NCBI GenBank assembly: GCA_017458625.1
Contig: JAFTAH010000152.1
Location: 1 to 52,921, forward strand
Length of the DNA stretch: 52,921 nucleotides
Reading direction: 5' to 3'
From: Kiritimatiellia bacterium
GTDB taxonomy: Bacteria > Verrucomicrobiota > Kiritimatiellia > CAIQIC01 > Lenti-01
The notes beneath the pieces are model-generated. The model saw only the letters and a list, made by a program, of their open reading frames with translations, ran no database searches and was not told the DNA's origin. Within the stretch, counting starts at the first letter, position 1; every line of letters begins with the position of its first letter. The position numbers and the translations under genes were made by a program. Below are positions 35,846 to 42,785 of this stretch, piece by piece.

Positions 35846-36271
35846 ATGAACGCGACAATGGAGAGGACACGGGAGATGAAGGAGGCCTGGATGGAGGAGC
35901 ATCAGGGGGGCTGGTGCGACGGGACGCCCGCGGCGGAGGGGCTCTACAAAGGGGCGAAGGTGATCAATGTATTCGTGGGGCTGGGGATGCGGCGGAGGAA
36001 GTTCCAGTCGCAGGAGATCGAGGAGGTGGACCTGGTGGTGGTGCGGCTGGGTTGGCGGGACGGGGCCGGGGAGCCGTATCGGTATGAGACGGGGCCGATG
36101 AAAATCAGCTCGTCGCCGAGGAGCGCGCTGTGCCGCTTCCTGCGGGAGCTGCTGGGGCGGGAGGTGCGCGGGATCGTGCGCCCTGAGGGGCTGCGCAAGC
36201 TGAAGGGGATGCCGTGCCAGGTGACGGTGGGGGAGCGGCGCCGGGTCATTTCCGTGGTGAGGGCTTGGTGA
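35846..36271 (+). CDS. Phage early protein, hypothetical
   Basis: This 141-residue protein is beta-rich in the middle (INVFVGLGMRRRKFQSQEIEEVDLVVVRLGWRDGAGEPYRYETGPMKISSSPRSALCRFLREL) and ends with KLKGMPCQVTVGERRRVISVV. The layout resembles phage proteins predicted to have an OB fold and bind single-stranded DNA, but I cannot confirm this. GGAAAGGAAG lies before the ATG. It precedes the methyltransferase block. Confidence 0.55.
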   Translation: MNATMERTREMKEAWMEEHQGGWCDGTPAAEGLYKGAKVINVFVGLGMRRRKFQSQEIEEVDLVVVRLGWRDGAGEPYRYETGPMKISSSPRSALCRFLRELLGREVRGIVRPEGLRKLKGMPCQVTVGERRRVISVVRAW

Positions 36272-36317
36272 GGATGAATGAGGAGAGAGCGATGATGGGG
36301 AACGAGATTGCAAACAC

Positions 36318-36356
36318 GGCTGCCGGACAGGGACGTTCTTTCCGTCCTGTTCAGCC
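36318..36356 (+). terminator. Hairpin between early genes
   Basis: GGACAGGGACG pairs with CGTCCTGT around a TTCTTTC loop, flanked by GGCTG/CAGCC. No strong T-run follows, so it could be a weak terminator or an RNA-processing hairpin. Confidence 0.4.
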
Positions 36357-36413
36357 CCAGCGGGGCGGGGTGTCCGTGCGGAGCCCCGCACTTTTGGTGG
36401 CAAGGGACGGAGG

Positions 36414-36620
36414 ATGGACGCCGTGAAGCTGGGCGTGGTGTGTCTGCTGGGGGCCGGGTTCCTGTTTGGCTGGTTGGCGGCGGAGGGCGCGTTCGCGGTC
36501 ATCGAGTCTCACTGGCTGGAGCGGATCGAGGCCGCCGAGGCCCGCGCCGCACGCGCCGAGGAATGGGCCGAGGTCGTCGAGGAGGAGGCCAGGATGTGGG
36601 TGGCGGAGAGGGAGAGATGA
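36414..36620 (+). CDS. Small membrane protein upstream of the methyltransferase (spanin/holin-like shape)
   Basis: This 68-residue protein has one N-terminal membrane helix (VKLGVVCLLGAGFLFGWLAAEGAFAVI) and a charged helical C-terminus (LERIEAAEARAARAEEWAEVVEEEARMW). The shape fits many small phage membrane proteins, but the position among early genes argues against lysis. The stop TGA overlaps the methyltransferase ATG (ATGA). Confidence 0.6.
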   Translation: MDAVKLGVVCLLGAGFLFGWLAAEGAFAVIESHWLERIEAAEARAARAEEWAEVVEEEARMWVAERER

Positions 36621-37930
36621 GACGGACGTGCATCAACACCGTGGACCTCTTCTGCGGGGCCGGCGGAGCCAGCACCGGGATGGAGCTTGCCCTGGAAAGG
36701 CTGGGGCTTGTCCACAAAGGGCTCGCCATCAATCATTGGCAGGTGGCCGTGGACACCATGAAGGCGAACCATCCGGCCATCGACACGAAGCAGATGTCCG
36801 TCGAGGAGGCCGTGCCCGCCGACCTCGTTCCGGGCGGGGTCGTGGACCTGCTCTGGGCTAGTCCGTCCTGCACGCACCACTCCAGGGCGAAGGGCGGGAA
36901 GCCACGTAGCAACCAGCTCCGAGCGCAGCCTGAACTGATCCTGACGTGGCTTGACCAGCTTTTCGTCCGCCGCATCATCATCGAGAACGTCCCCGAGTTC
37001 GTCCAATGGGGGCCGCTGGGGCGCGACGGGCGGCCTCTCAAACGGAAGGAGGGGGCGTGCTTCGCTGCGTGGGTGGAGGGCATCCGTGCGCGGAACTACG
37101 AGGTGGAGTGGCGGATCGTCAACTGCGCCGACTATGGAGACGCGACGAGCCGGAAGCGGTTCTTCCTGAAAGCCGTGAGGAAGGGGTGCGGGCGGATTCG
37201 GTGGCCGGAGCCGACGCACGCGGAGAATCCGGAAACGGACCTTTGGGGCAAGAAGCTCAAGCGGTGGCGCGGAGTGAGGGAGTGCCTGGACCTGGAAGAC
37301 CTGGGGCGGAGCATCTACGGGCGGAAGACGCCTCTGTCCGAAAACACGTTGCGGAAGATTGCCGTCGGCATGGCGCAATACAACGGGATTTTCCTGATGG
37401 ACATGCTGGGGACGGACGGCAGCGAAGCGGACTACGCGCGGCGGTGCCACGGGCTGGAGGAACCTTTGCCGACCCAACACGCCGGGGGCAACCGTTGCGC
37501 CGTCGTCCGTCCGTTCATCGTCAGACTGAACCGGAATTGTTTTGCGGAAAGCGTTGACGAGCCTCTTTTCGCGGTGACGGCGGGCGGACAGCACCACGTT
37601 TTGTGTTCGCCGATGGTGCTTGACCATTTCCGCAACGGAGAGGTGACGGATGGGCGGGAGCCGCTTGGCGCGCAGACGACGCACGACCGTTTTTCGGTGG
37701 TGACGCCGGTTGTCGTGAAGGACGGGGACGGGCTTCCGCGGCTCCCGGACGGGCGGTATCTCGACATCCTCATTCGGATGCTCAAGCCGTCCGAACTGGC
37801 CGCCGCGCATTCGTTCCCGGAGGACTACAAGCTGACGGGGAACAGGACGGAACAGGTCAAGCAGATCGGGAACAGCGTGCCCGTCCGGACGGCGGCGGCC
37901 ATGTGCGAGGCGGACTTGAAATGCGCATGA
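36617..37930 (+). CDS. C5-cytosine DNA methyltransferase
   Basis: This 437-residue protein transfers a methyl group from AdoMet to cytosine C5. It has motif I DLFCGAGGAS at about 10-19, a catalytic-loop segment WASPSCTHHS at about 81-90 (Pro-Ser-Cys instead of the usual Pro-Cys), motif VI IIENVPEF at about 117, SRKRFF (motif VIII) and QIGNSVP (motif X) near the end. No restriction partner is adjacent, so it is probably an orphan phage methyltransferase that protects phage DNA from host restriction. It is coupled to the small upstream membrane gene. Confidence 0.93.
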   Translation: MRRTCINTVDLFCGAGGASTGMELALERLGLVHKGLAINHWQVAVDTMKANHPAIDTKQMSVEEAVPADLVPGGVVDLLWASPSCTHHSRAKGGKPRSNQLRAQPELILTWLDQLFVRRIIIENVPEFVQWGPLGRDGRPLKRKEGACFAAWVEGIRARNYEVEWRIVNCADYGDATSRKRFFLKAVRKGCGRIRWPEPTHAENPETDLWGKKLKRWRGVRECLDLEDLGRSIYGRKTPLSENTLRKIAVGMAQYNGIFLMDMLGTDGSEADYARRCHGLEEPLPTQHAGGNRCAVVRPFIVRLNRNCFAESVDEPLFAVTAGGQHHVLCSPMVLDHFRNGEVTDGREPLGAQTTHDRFSVVTPVVVKDGDGLPRLPDGRYLDILIRMLKPSELAAAHSFPEDYKLTGNRTEQVKQIGNSVPVRTAAAMCEADLKCA

Positions 37931-37991
37931 TTTCCGGCGGGCGTCCGCCGGGGAAGAGAAACAAAAAGAAACGAGAGAGAGAGGAGAGAGG

Positions 37992-38417
37992 ATGAGCGAA
38001 GAGAGGGACGGGATGTACGCGAAGGAAGATGAGAGGGTGGAGGGAATCGAGAGGGAGATGATGGCCGTCGCGGAACTGGTGGAACGCAACGAGGCGGAGA
38101 CGACCGTCGCCCAGGAACGCCAAAGCCGTGCTTCGGAGTTGCGGGGTTTTGCGGCGCGTATCGGCGCGGCGCGGAGGCGTGAGGCGCATGCGCTTGATAT
38201 CGCGAAATGGCGCGAGTGCCTGGACTTTTCGTCGCGCGCCCACCGCTCCGGCACCAGAATCTACAACATCATCAGAAGCGTCGGAAGCGGACGGCTGACG
38301 GCGGACGCCGCCCTGCATCAACTGGTGGAGGACTACCACGACTTGCGCGAGCTGGGCAAGGCCATAAGCGATTTTGCCTGCACGCTGAGGAAAGGAGGCG
38401 AGGGATGGCCGGAATGA
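37992..38417 (+). CDS. Hypothetical helical phage protein
   Basis: This 141-residue, mostly helical, charged protein (REMMAVAELVERNEAETTVAQERQSRASELRGFAARIGAARRREA) has no recognised domain. AGAGAGAGGAGAG precedes the ATG at 37992. It overlaps the next gene by 13 bp. It belongs to a run of tightly packed small early genes. Confidence 0.55.
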   Translation: MSEERDGMYAKEDERVEGIEREMMAVAELVERNEAETTVAQERQSRASELRGFAARIGAARRREAHALDIAKWRECLDFSSRAHRSGTRIYNIIRSVGSGRLTADAALHQLVEDYHDLRELGKAISDFACTLRKGGEGWPE

Positions 38418-38782
38418 ACGTATCCGGGAGCCTCCTCGGAAGCGGCATCGTGGTGCTGTCGTTGAAGGAGTACGAGGCGCGGGTGAAGGAGCTCGACTAT
38501 GCGTTCGAGCAGTTGAACGCGCATGAGGCGCAGAGCCGGCAGATGGCCGACGAAATCAAGGAGATGCGCGGCGAAGTCGAGGGTCTGAAACAAGACAAGG
38601 ACGCGACTTCCGACTACCTTGTTTCGTGCTTCGAGGCGCTGACCAAAATCAAGGCGATCGCCCAGGAAATCCTCGGCGCCGTGTCGGCCAGATACATGCA
38701 CGGAAAGGCGGCCGAAATCGAAAAGCTCTGTGACGACGGTCTCTTGAACCGGATCGAGAACAAGGAAGGAGAAGAAGGATGA
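38405..38782 (+). CDS. Hypothetical coiled-coil phage protein
   Basis: This 125-residue protein is predicted to be coiled coil in the middle (LKEYEARVKELDYAFEQLNAHEAQSRQMADEIKEMRGEVEGLKQDKD). The family is unknown. AGGAGGCGAGGG lies before the ATG at 38405. It overlaps the preceding gene and the next by ATGA-type overlap (38779-38782). Confidence 0.55.
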   Translation: MAGMNVSGSLLGSGIVVLSLKEYEARVKELDYAFEQLNAHEAQSRQMADEIKEMRGEVEGLKQDKDATSDYLVSCFEALTKIKAIAQEILGAVSARYMHGKAAEIEKLCDDGLLNRIENKEGEEG

Positions 38783-39411
38783 GCTTGAAGGATGACCGGG
38801 AGAGGATTCTGGCGCGGCTGGGGAAGCTGAAGGCCCTGGCGGATTTCGGGGCGGCCGGGGAGCGGGAGAATGCGAAGGCCGCCATGGAAAGGGTCGCGGA
38901 GAAGTATGGAATCGACCTGGACAATCTGAACGAGGAGAAGGAGACCGATTACGTGCTCGAGTTCAAGAGGGGGTGGCGGCTGGACCTGATCCGTCAGCTT
39001 GTCGGCCTGGGGAGGATCGAGTGGCATGGGTCCCTGGATGCGCCGCATTGCAATATCTATTTGCGCAGGCAGGGCGGGAAGGTCGCCTATTACTTCGTGC
39101 GCTGCACCGCGGCGCAATGGACGGAGCTCCGGGCGAAGTTCGACATCCTGGCACGTGATTACGAGAGGCAGCTGAGGCTTTTCTTCCGGGCCTTCCTGGA
39201 AGCGAACGACCTCCTTGTCCCCAGTGCTCCCGACGGCACTAAGCCGTCCGCGCAGGAGATCGCCGACGCGATGGATGCGCTGTCGATGGCGCAGGGGATC
39301 AAGAAGAGCTCGGTGCGCAAGCAGATCACAGCAACGAGGGGGCTGCTGGCGGAGGAGGGCGGCACGGCGGCCGCCCGGCAAAACGGCGACGGCGAGAAGG
39401 GAGTGGGATGA
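38779..39411 (+). CDS. DUF2786-like phage protein
   Basis: This 210-residue protein begins like DUF2786 (ERILARLGKLKALADFGAAGERENAKAAMERVAEKYGIDLDNL). A central mixed region follows with a basic segment typical of its C-terminal extension (VAYYFVRCTAAQWTELRAKFDILARDYERQLRLFFRAFLEAN). Function unknown. It is coupled to neighbours by 4-bp overlaps at both ends. Confidence 0.7.
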   Translation: MSLKDDRERILARLGKLKALADFGAAGERENAKAAMERVAEKYGIDLDNLNEEKETDYVLEFKRGWRLDLIRQLVGLGRIEWHGSLDAPHCNIYLRRQGGKVAYYFVRCTAAQWTELRAKFDILARDYERQLRLFFRAFLEANDLLVPSAPDGTKPSAQEIADAMDALSMAQGIKKSSVRKQITATRGLLAEEGGTAAARQNGDGEKGVG

Positions 39412-39707
39412 TGAGCGATTATGTTTTCACGATCGGCGAGAAGGATGAGTTGGGCTTCCGGGAGGTGAAAGCAGAGAGGGTGAATCCATGCCCGCTGTGT
39501 GGCGCGAAGCATGAGGACTACCACACACGCAATGTCTGGATATATGCGGTCAAGAGAGGCTCCTACTATACGGCCGGTATAAAGTGCATGAGCTGTGGAC
39601 TCAATATTGAACGGTGCACGGAGGATTTGCAGGGCGGGTCGTTCGAGGAATCCATCAGGATGGTCTTGTTTGCCTGGAACAAACGGGCACAGGAAGGAGG
39701 CGAGTGA
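39408..39707 (+). CDS. Lar-like restriction-alleviation zinc ribbon
   Basis: This 99-residue protein has two CxxC pairs, CPLCG (about 28) and CMSCG (about 64), followed by a conserved ending ESIRMVLFAWNKR. That is the pattern of Lar/zinc-ribbon phage proteins (...CPFCG...C..CG...A...WN.R). Lar moderates type I restriction in some phages; that role here is inferred. It is notable next to a host type I system in the same window. Confidence 0.72.
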   Translation: MMSDYVFTIGEKDELGFREVKAERVNPCPLCGAKHEDYHTRNVWIYAVKRGSYYTAGIKCMSCGLNIERCTEDLQGGSFEESIRMVLFAWNKRAQEGGE

Positions 39708-40030
39708 TGGGTGGAATGAGGTCGATTGGATGCCACATTGACGAGGCGGACCCGAACGTCCTGGTCGTCGCTGGGCTGGAGGGCGAGGTGAGGTATGAGT
39801 TTTCGACGGCGGTTGACGCCGCGAAGGCGGATGCTGCCGTGACGCGCGCGATGTTGGCGCTAGATCTCGCCCTCCTCCTCGAAGCCGGCGGAGCGGTGAA
39901 GGTGGGCCAGCCCGTGATCGGTCGCATGTGCGCGAACTGCGGTTCGCCAAGGAATCTGTGCGACGAACCGACCCGGACGGTGATGCACTTCTGCGAGAAC
40001 TGGACGGAGAAGAAGGAAGGGGGAGAGTGA
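39707..40030 (+). CDS. Hypothetical protein with Cys motif
   Basis: This 107-residue protein is mixed alpha/beta with MCANCGSPRNLC near the C-terminus, a possible half zinc site, then HFCENWTEKK. The family is unknown. Its ATG overlaps the preceding stop (TGATG), and its stop TGA overlaps the next ATG. Confidence 0.55.
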   Translation: MGGMRSIGCHIDEADPNVLVVAGLEGEVRYEFSTAVDAAKADAAVTRAMLALDLALLLEAGGAVKVGQPVIGRMCANCGSPRNLCDEPTRTVMHFCENWTEKKEGGE

Positions 40031-40320
40031 TGTCTTACGGAGTTTACACCGCAGACCTCAAGGGTGTGTCGTTGAGCGGGAAGTCGCTTGAGACCTGCCG
40101 CAGGTATTGCTATCCGGGACACGTTATTTGTGAGGAGAAAACGCGCAAATACGGGGTTGCCGTCGAAATAGAAATTCGATGGAAGTTCCTCGAAATGGCA
40201 TTCTGCCCGGTTTGGCAATATGTTGCCATTGGCCCGCTTTTTATCAGGTGGCGGAGCATGAAGCATACTTGGGCTGGCAAGATTGTGGAATCTGGAGACG
40301 AGGAAGGAGGCCGGCCGTGA
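40030..40320 (+). CDS. Hypothetical phage protein
   Basis: This 96-residue protein (MSYGVYTADLKGVSLSGKSL...) ends in Trp/Arg-rich sequence. No domain recognised. It is coupled to the preceding gene by TGATG and to the next by GTGA. Slightly more AT-rich than its neighbours. Confidence 0.5.
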   Translation: MSYGVYTADLKGVSLSGKSLETCRRYCYPGHVICEEKTRKYGVAVEIEIRWKFLEMAFCPVWQYVAIGPLFIRWRSMKHTWAGKIVESGDEEGGRP

Positions 40321-40715
40321 AGACAATGACGAGAAGTGAGTGCGCGGTGTTGTCGCTGGTGCTGAAGGGGGAGTGGTACGACATGATCGAACGCGGGGAG
40401 AAGAAGGAGGAGTATCGGGATGCGAAGGACTACTGGCTGAAGCGGTTTCACAACTGGCACCTGAACGTCAACGCGGCCTCGGCGCCTGTGGTCGAGTTCC
40501 GCCGTGGACACGTGAAGAACGCTCCGCGTATGGCGTTCTGGTGTCTTGGGTTGTCTACGGCAGCCGGCATGATGAGCTACGCCTACACGGACGAGCAGAG
40601 GCATCCCGAATGGGGGGAGCCAACATGGCCTCATTTTGTGATTCGGCTCGGGGGCCGGGTGGAGCTGGTGGACGACATGGGCGGCCGACGGAGCGGCCGC
40701 GGGCAAAACCCGTAG
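40317..40715 (+). CDS. ASCH-domain protein
   Basis: This 132-residue protein (GTG start, or ATG at 40326) shows the ASCH/PUA-like pattern: LSLVLKGEWYDMIERGEKKEEYRDAKDYWLKRF near the start, then VVEFRRGHV and MAFWCLGL strands. ASCH domains bind RNA or modified nucleotides. This could serve RNA handling or nucleotide-modification sensing. Start overlaps the previous stop. Confidence 0.8.
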   Translation: MKTMTRSECAVLSLVLKGEWYDMIERGEKKEEYRDAKDYWLKRFHNWHLNVNAASAPVVEFRRGHVKNAPRMAFWCLGLSTAAGMMSYAYTDEQRHPEWGEPTWPHFVIRLGGRVELVDDMGGRRSGRGQNP

Positions 40716-40736
40716 GGAAGGAAGCGAGGCGACAGC

Positions 40737-40877
40737 GTGAGCGTGAGCGATGTGGTGGCGATGGCGGCGTGTGGCGCGATTACGGGGGTGGTGATTGTGC
40801 TGGCTTGGGTGGCGGGGAGACATGCCGGGTATTGGGCGAGGGTTCAGGAAGAGAAAGACGCAAGAGGCATACGATGA
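40737..40877 (+). CDS. Small single-TM protein
   Basis: This 46-residue protein starts with GTG and is almost entirely one hydrophobic helix (VVAMAACGAITGVVIVLAWVAGRHAGYW) with a charged tail. GGAAGGAAGCGAGG precedes it, and its TGA overlaps the DUF5131 ATG. Function unknown. Confidence 0.55.
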   Translation: MSVSDVVAMAACGAITGVVIVLAWVAGRHAGYWARVQEEKDARGIR

Positions 40878-41650
40878 GCCAGCTGATTCAGTGGCCGAGG
40901 GCGAAGTACTGGGACAAGCCTTGGAATCCGGTGATCGGGTGCAAGCCCGTGTCTCCTGGGTGTGCCAATTGCTATGCAAGGGCGTTGGTCACGGGGCGGT
41001 GGAATTTGACGGGAATCTGTAGCCCGGATTTCACCCCCACATTCAAGCCAAAGAGCAAGATTCCGAAGCACGGCGTGATATTCTGCGGCAACATGACCGA
41101 CTTGTTCGGGGAGTGGGTGCGGACCATGCAAATTTTCGACTGGTTCTCAGAAATGTGGACCCATGGAAAGTGCGGCCCCGAGCCCAATCCTGCCACCTAT
41201 CTTTGGCTCACAAAGCGCGCTGGCAGATTGGGAGATTGCGTCTCCGACTACACGGAATGTCCAAACGCCTATTTCGGCGTCACGGCGGAGAGCTCGGGAT
41301 GGTTCGAGAAACGCATGTATGCGCTGGCATCGTCGTGCGCCGACATAAAGAAGGCAAGATGGTGGCTGTCCTGCGAGCCGCTTCTTGGGCCGATATGCCT
41401 TGCTCCCTGGACGAGACTTTTCGGCTGGGTCGTGGTGGGCTGCGAGAGCGGGCCGCGGCGGCGGCCGTGCAAGGTGGAGTGGGTGGAGAGCATCGTGGAG
41501 GAGTGTCGGAATGCGGGGGTGCCGGTGTTCGTGAAGCAGCTCGACATCGGCGGGAGGTGCGTGACGGACATCGAGAAGTTTCCGGAGCATCTGCGGATCC
41601 GTCAGTGCCCTGGTCGAAGAAGGGAAAGGAGTAGATATGCCGGTGAATAA
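40874..41650 (+). CDS. DUF5131 / phage Gp37-Gp68 family protein
   Basis: This 258-residue protein has the characteristic start W(N)PVIGCKPVSPGCANCYA, a Cys cluster like that of radical-SAM-related proteins. FCGNMTDLFG, the Trp-rich block YLWLTKRAGRL, WWLSCEPLLGPI and VVVGCESGPRRRP follow, all typical of the family. The function is unknown; some members sit with methyltransferases in phage genomes. ATG overlaps the preceding stop. The C-terminus overlaps the next gene by 14 bp. Confidence 0.9.
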   Translation: MSQLIQWPRAKYWDKPWNPVIGCKPVSPGCANCYARALVTGRWNLTGICSPDFTPTFKPKSKIPKHGVIFCGNMTDLFGEWVRTMQIFDWFSEMWTHGKCGPEPNPATYLWLTKRAGRLGDCVSDYTECPNAYFGVTAESSGWFEKRMYALASSCADIKKARWWLSCEPLLGPICLAPWTRLFGWVVVGCESGPRRRPCKVEWVESIVEECRNAGVPVFVKQLDIGGRCVTDIEKFPEHLRIRQCPGRRRERSRYAGE

Positions 41651-41852
41651 GAATAGGCCCGTGGGGCTGCGGTACGGGACATCGAGGAATGGGCGGCGCT
41701 GGTGGGTGTATCTGGGGACGGAGGTGCTGCATGAGGGGCGGGCGATGAACCGTCGGAATGCGCGGCAACGTGCGAAGGCGTGGATGGCGGACTGGCTGGC
41801 GGCGGAGGACCGGCGGTATCCGCCACAGGAGAAGAAGGAGGATAATCGATGA
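41637..41852 (+). CDS. Small basic protein, possibly AP2/arm-binding-like
   Basis: This 71-residue, strongly basic protein (GLRYGTSRNGRRWWVYLGTEVLHEGRAMNRRNARQRAKAWMADWLAAEDRR) has strand-strand-strand-helix order, the pattern of integrase arm-type or AP2-like DNA-binding domains. It ends four bases inside a gene for a recombinase catalytic domain that lacks such an N-terminal domain, so the two could act together. AGGAG precedes the ATG. Confidence 0.55.
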   Translation: MPVNKNRPVGLRYGTSRNGRRWWVYLGTEVLHEGRAMNRRNARQRAKAWMADWLAAEDRRYPPQEKKEDNR

Positions 41853-42478
41853 GTTCGATGGTGCCGTTCACGCGGGAGGAGCTGCGGGCGATCGGGGCGA
41901 CGTTCGCGGGGGGCACGAGCCTGGACAAGCGGGACCGTGCGCTGTTCGCGCTTGGTGTTTGCAGCCGGTGGCGGATCAGCGAGATGCTGGCGCTGCGGCG
42001 GCGGGACCTCCTGGACCAGGACGGGAAGGTGCGGCGGCATATCGAGATGCCGGGGCGGTTCACGAAAACGCAGAAGGCGAGTCGTCTGGACATCGGGGAG
42101 CACCTGGTGGGGATTCTGGCGGCGTGGCTGAAGGAGTGCGAGGCGTGGGGGTGCTGGCGGAGGGATGATCCGGCGTTTCCGAAGGAGGGGGCGCGGGTGG
42201 CGCTGGGTCGGAAAGCGGCGTGGAGGATGGTCAAGCGGCGGTGCGCGATGGCCGGGGTGCCGCAGGACCGCCACGGGACGCATAGTTTCAAGAAGACGGC
42301 GCTGGCAGTGGTCTACGAGCACTGGGTGGAGAAGGGCGACGCCGACGCGCTGCGGAAGACGCAGGCGTGGAGCGGCCATGCGAGCCTGGCGCAGCTTGAG
42401 GCGTATCTACGCGAGCTGCCTGGCGGCGTGTATTCGGTGGGGCAGGAGCTGGCGGCCGGAAATGCGGAGGAGCTGTGA
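41849..42478 (+). CDS. Tyrosine recombinase catalytic domain (second, not at the att site)
   Basis: This 209-residue protein covers only the catalytic half of a tyrosine recombinase. First Arg region is LGVCSRWRISEMLALRRRDL. The second box reads HGTHSFKKTALA, where HxxR appears as HxxK. WSGHASLAQLEAYL supplies the last His and the Tyr. No core-binding domain is present, and the small basic gene just upstream may substitute. It is in the early region, far from the attachment site, so it could be for resolution or regulation rather than integration. It overlaps neighbours by ATGA/GTGA. Confidence 0.78.
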   Translation: MSSMVPFTREELRAIGATFAGGTSLDKRDRALFALGVCSRWRISEMLALRRRDLLDQDGKVRRHIEMPGRFTKTQKASRLDIGEHLVGILAAWLKECEAWGCWRRDDPAFPKEGARVALGRKAAWRMVKRRCAMAGVPQDRHGTHSFKKTALAVVYEHWVEKGDADALRKTQAWSGHASLAQLEAYLRELPGGVYSVGQELAAGNAEEL

Positions 42479-42711
42479 GCAAGCTGACGTTTTCGACGAA
42501 GGAGGCTGCGGAGTTCGTGGGGATGGGCGAGGCCTATTTCAGGAGCTACGTGCGGAGGGGTTATGTGAGGAAGAAGCGGGGCTGCCATGACAACAACTGG
42601 CAGTTCACGCGGAAGGAGCTCGAACGGTTCGCGGAGGACCGCGTGAGCGTGGACGAGGAAGCCGGCGACGGGGAGGACGGGGCCGACGGGACGGACGAGG
42701 GGAAGGGTTGA
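42475..42711 (+). CDS. HTH protein, excisionase-like
   Basis: This 78-residue protein (GTG start overlapping the recombinase stop) has an HTH (FSTKEAAEFVGMGEAYFRSYVRRGYVRKKRGCHDNNWQFTRKELERFAEDR) of the excisionase/MerR type and an acidic Gly/Asp-rich tail. Coupling to the recombinase suggests a directionality factor or partner. The stop TGA is supplied by a heptad array. Confidence 0.7.
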   Translation: MSKLTFSTKEAAEFVGMGEAYFRSYVRRGYVRKKRGCHDNNWQFTRKELERFAEDRVSVDEEAGDGEDGADGTDEGKG

Positions 42712-42757
42712 AAGGTTGAACGGTTGAAGGGTTGAACAGTTGAAAGGTTGAAGGGTT
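42706..42757 (+). repeat. GTTGAAA/GTTGAAC/GTTGAAG heptad array
   Basis: Seven or so 7-bp units begin at the stop of the HTH gene and end in GGGTTCTGGGGGTTGGAGAG before the next ribosome site. Confidence 0.8.
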
Positions 42758-42785
42758 CTGGGGGTTGGAGAGAGAGAGGAGAGAG

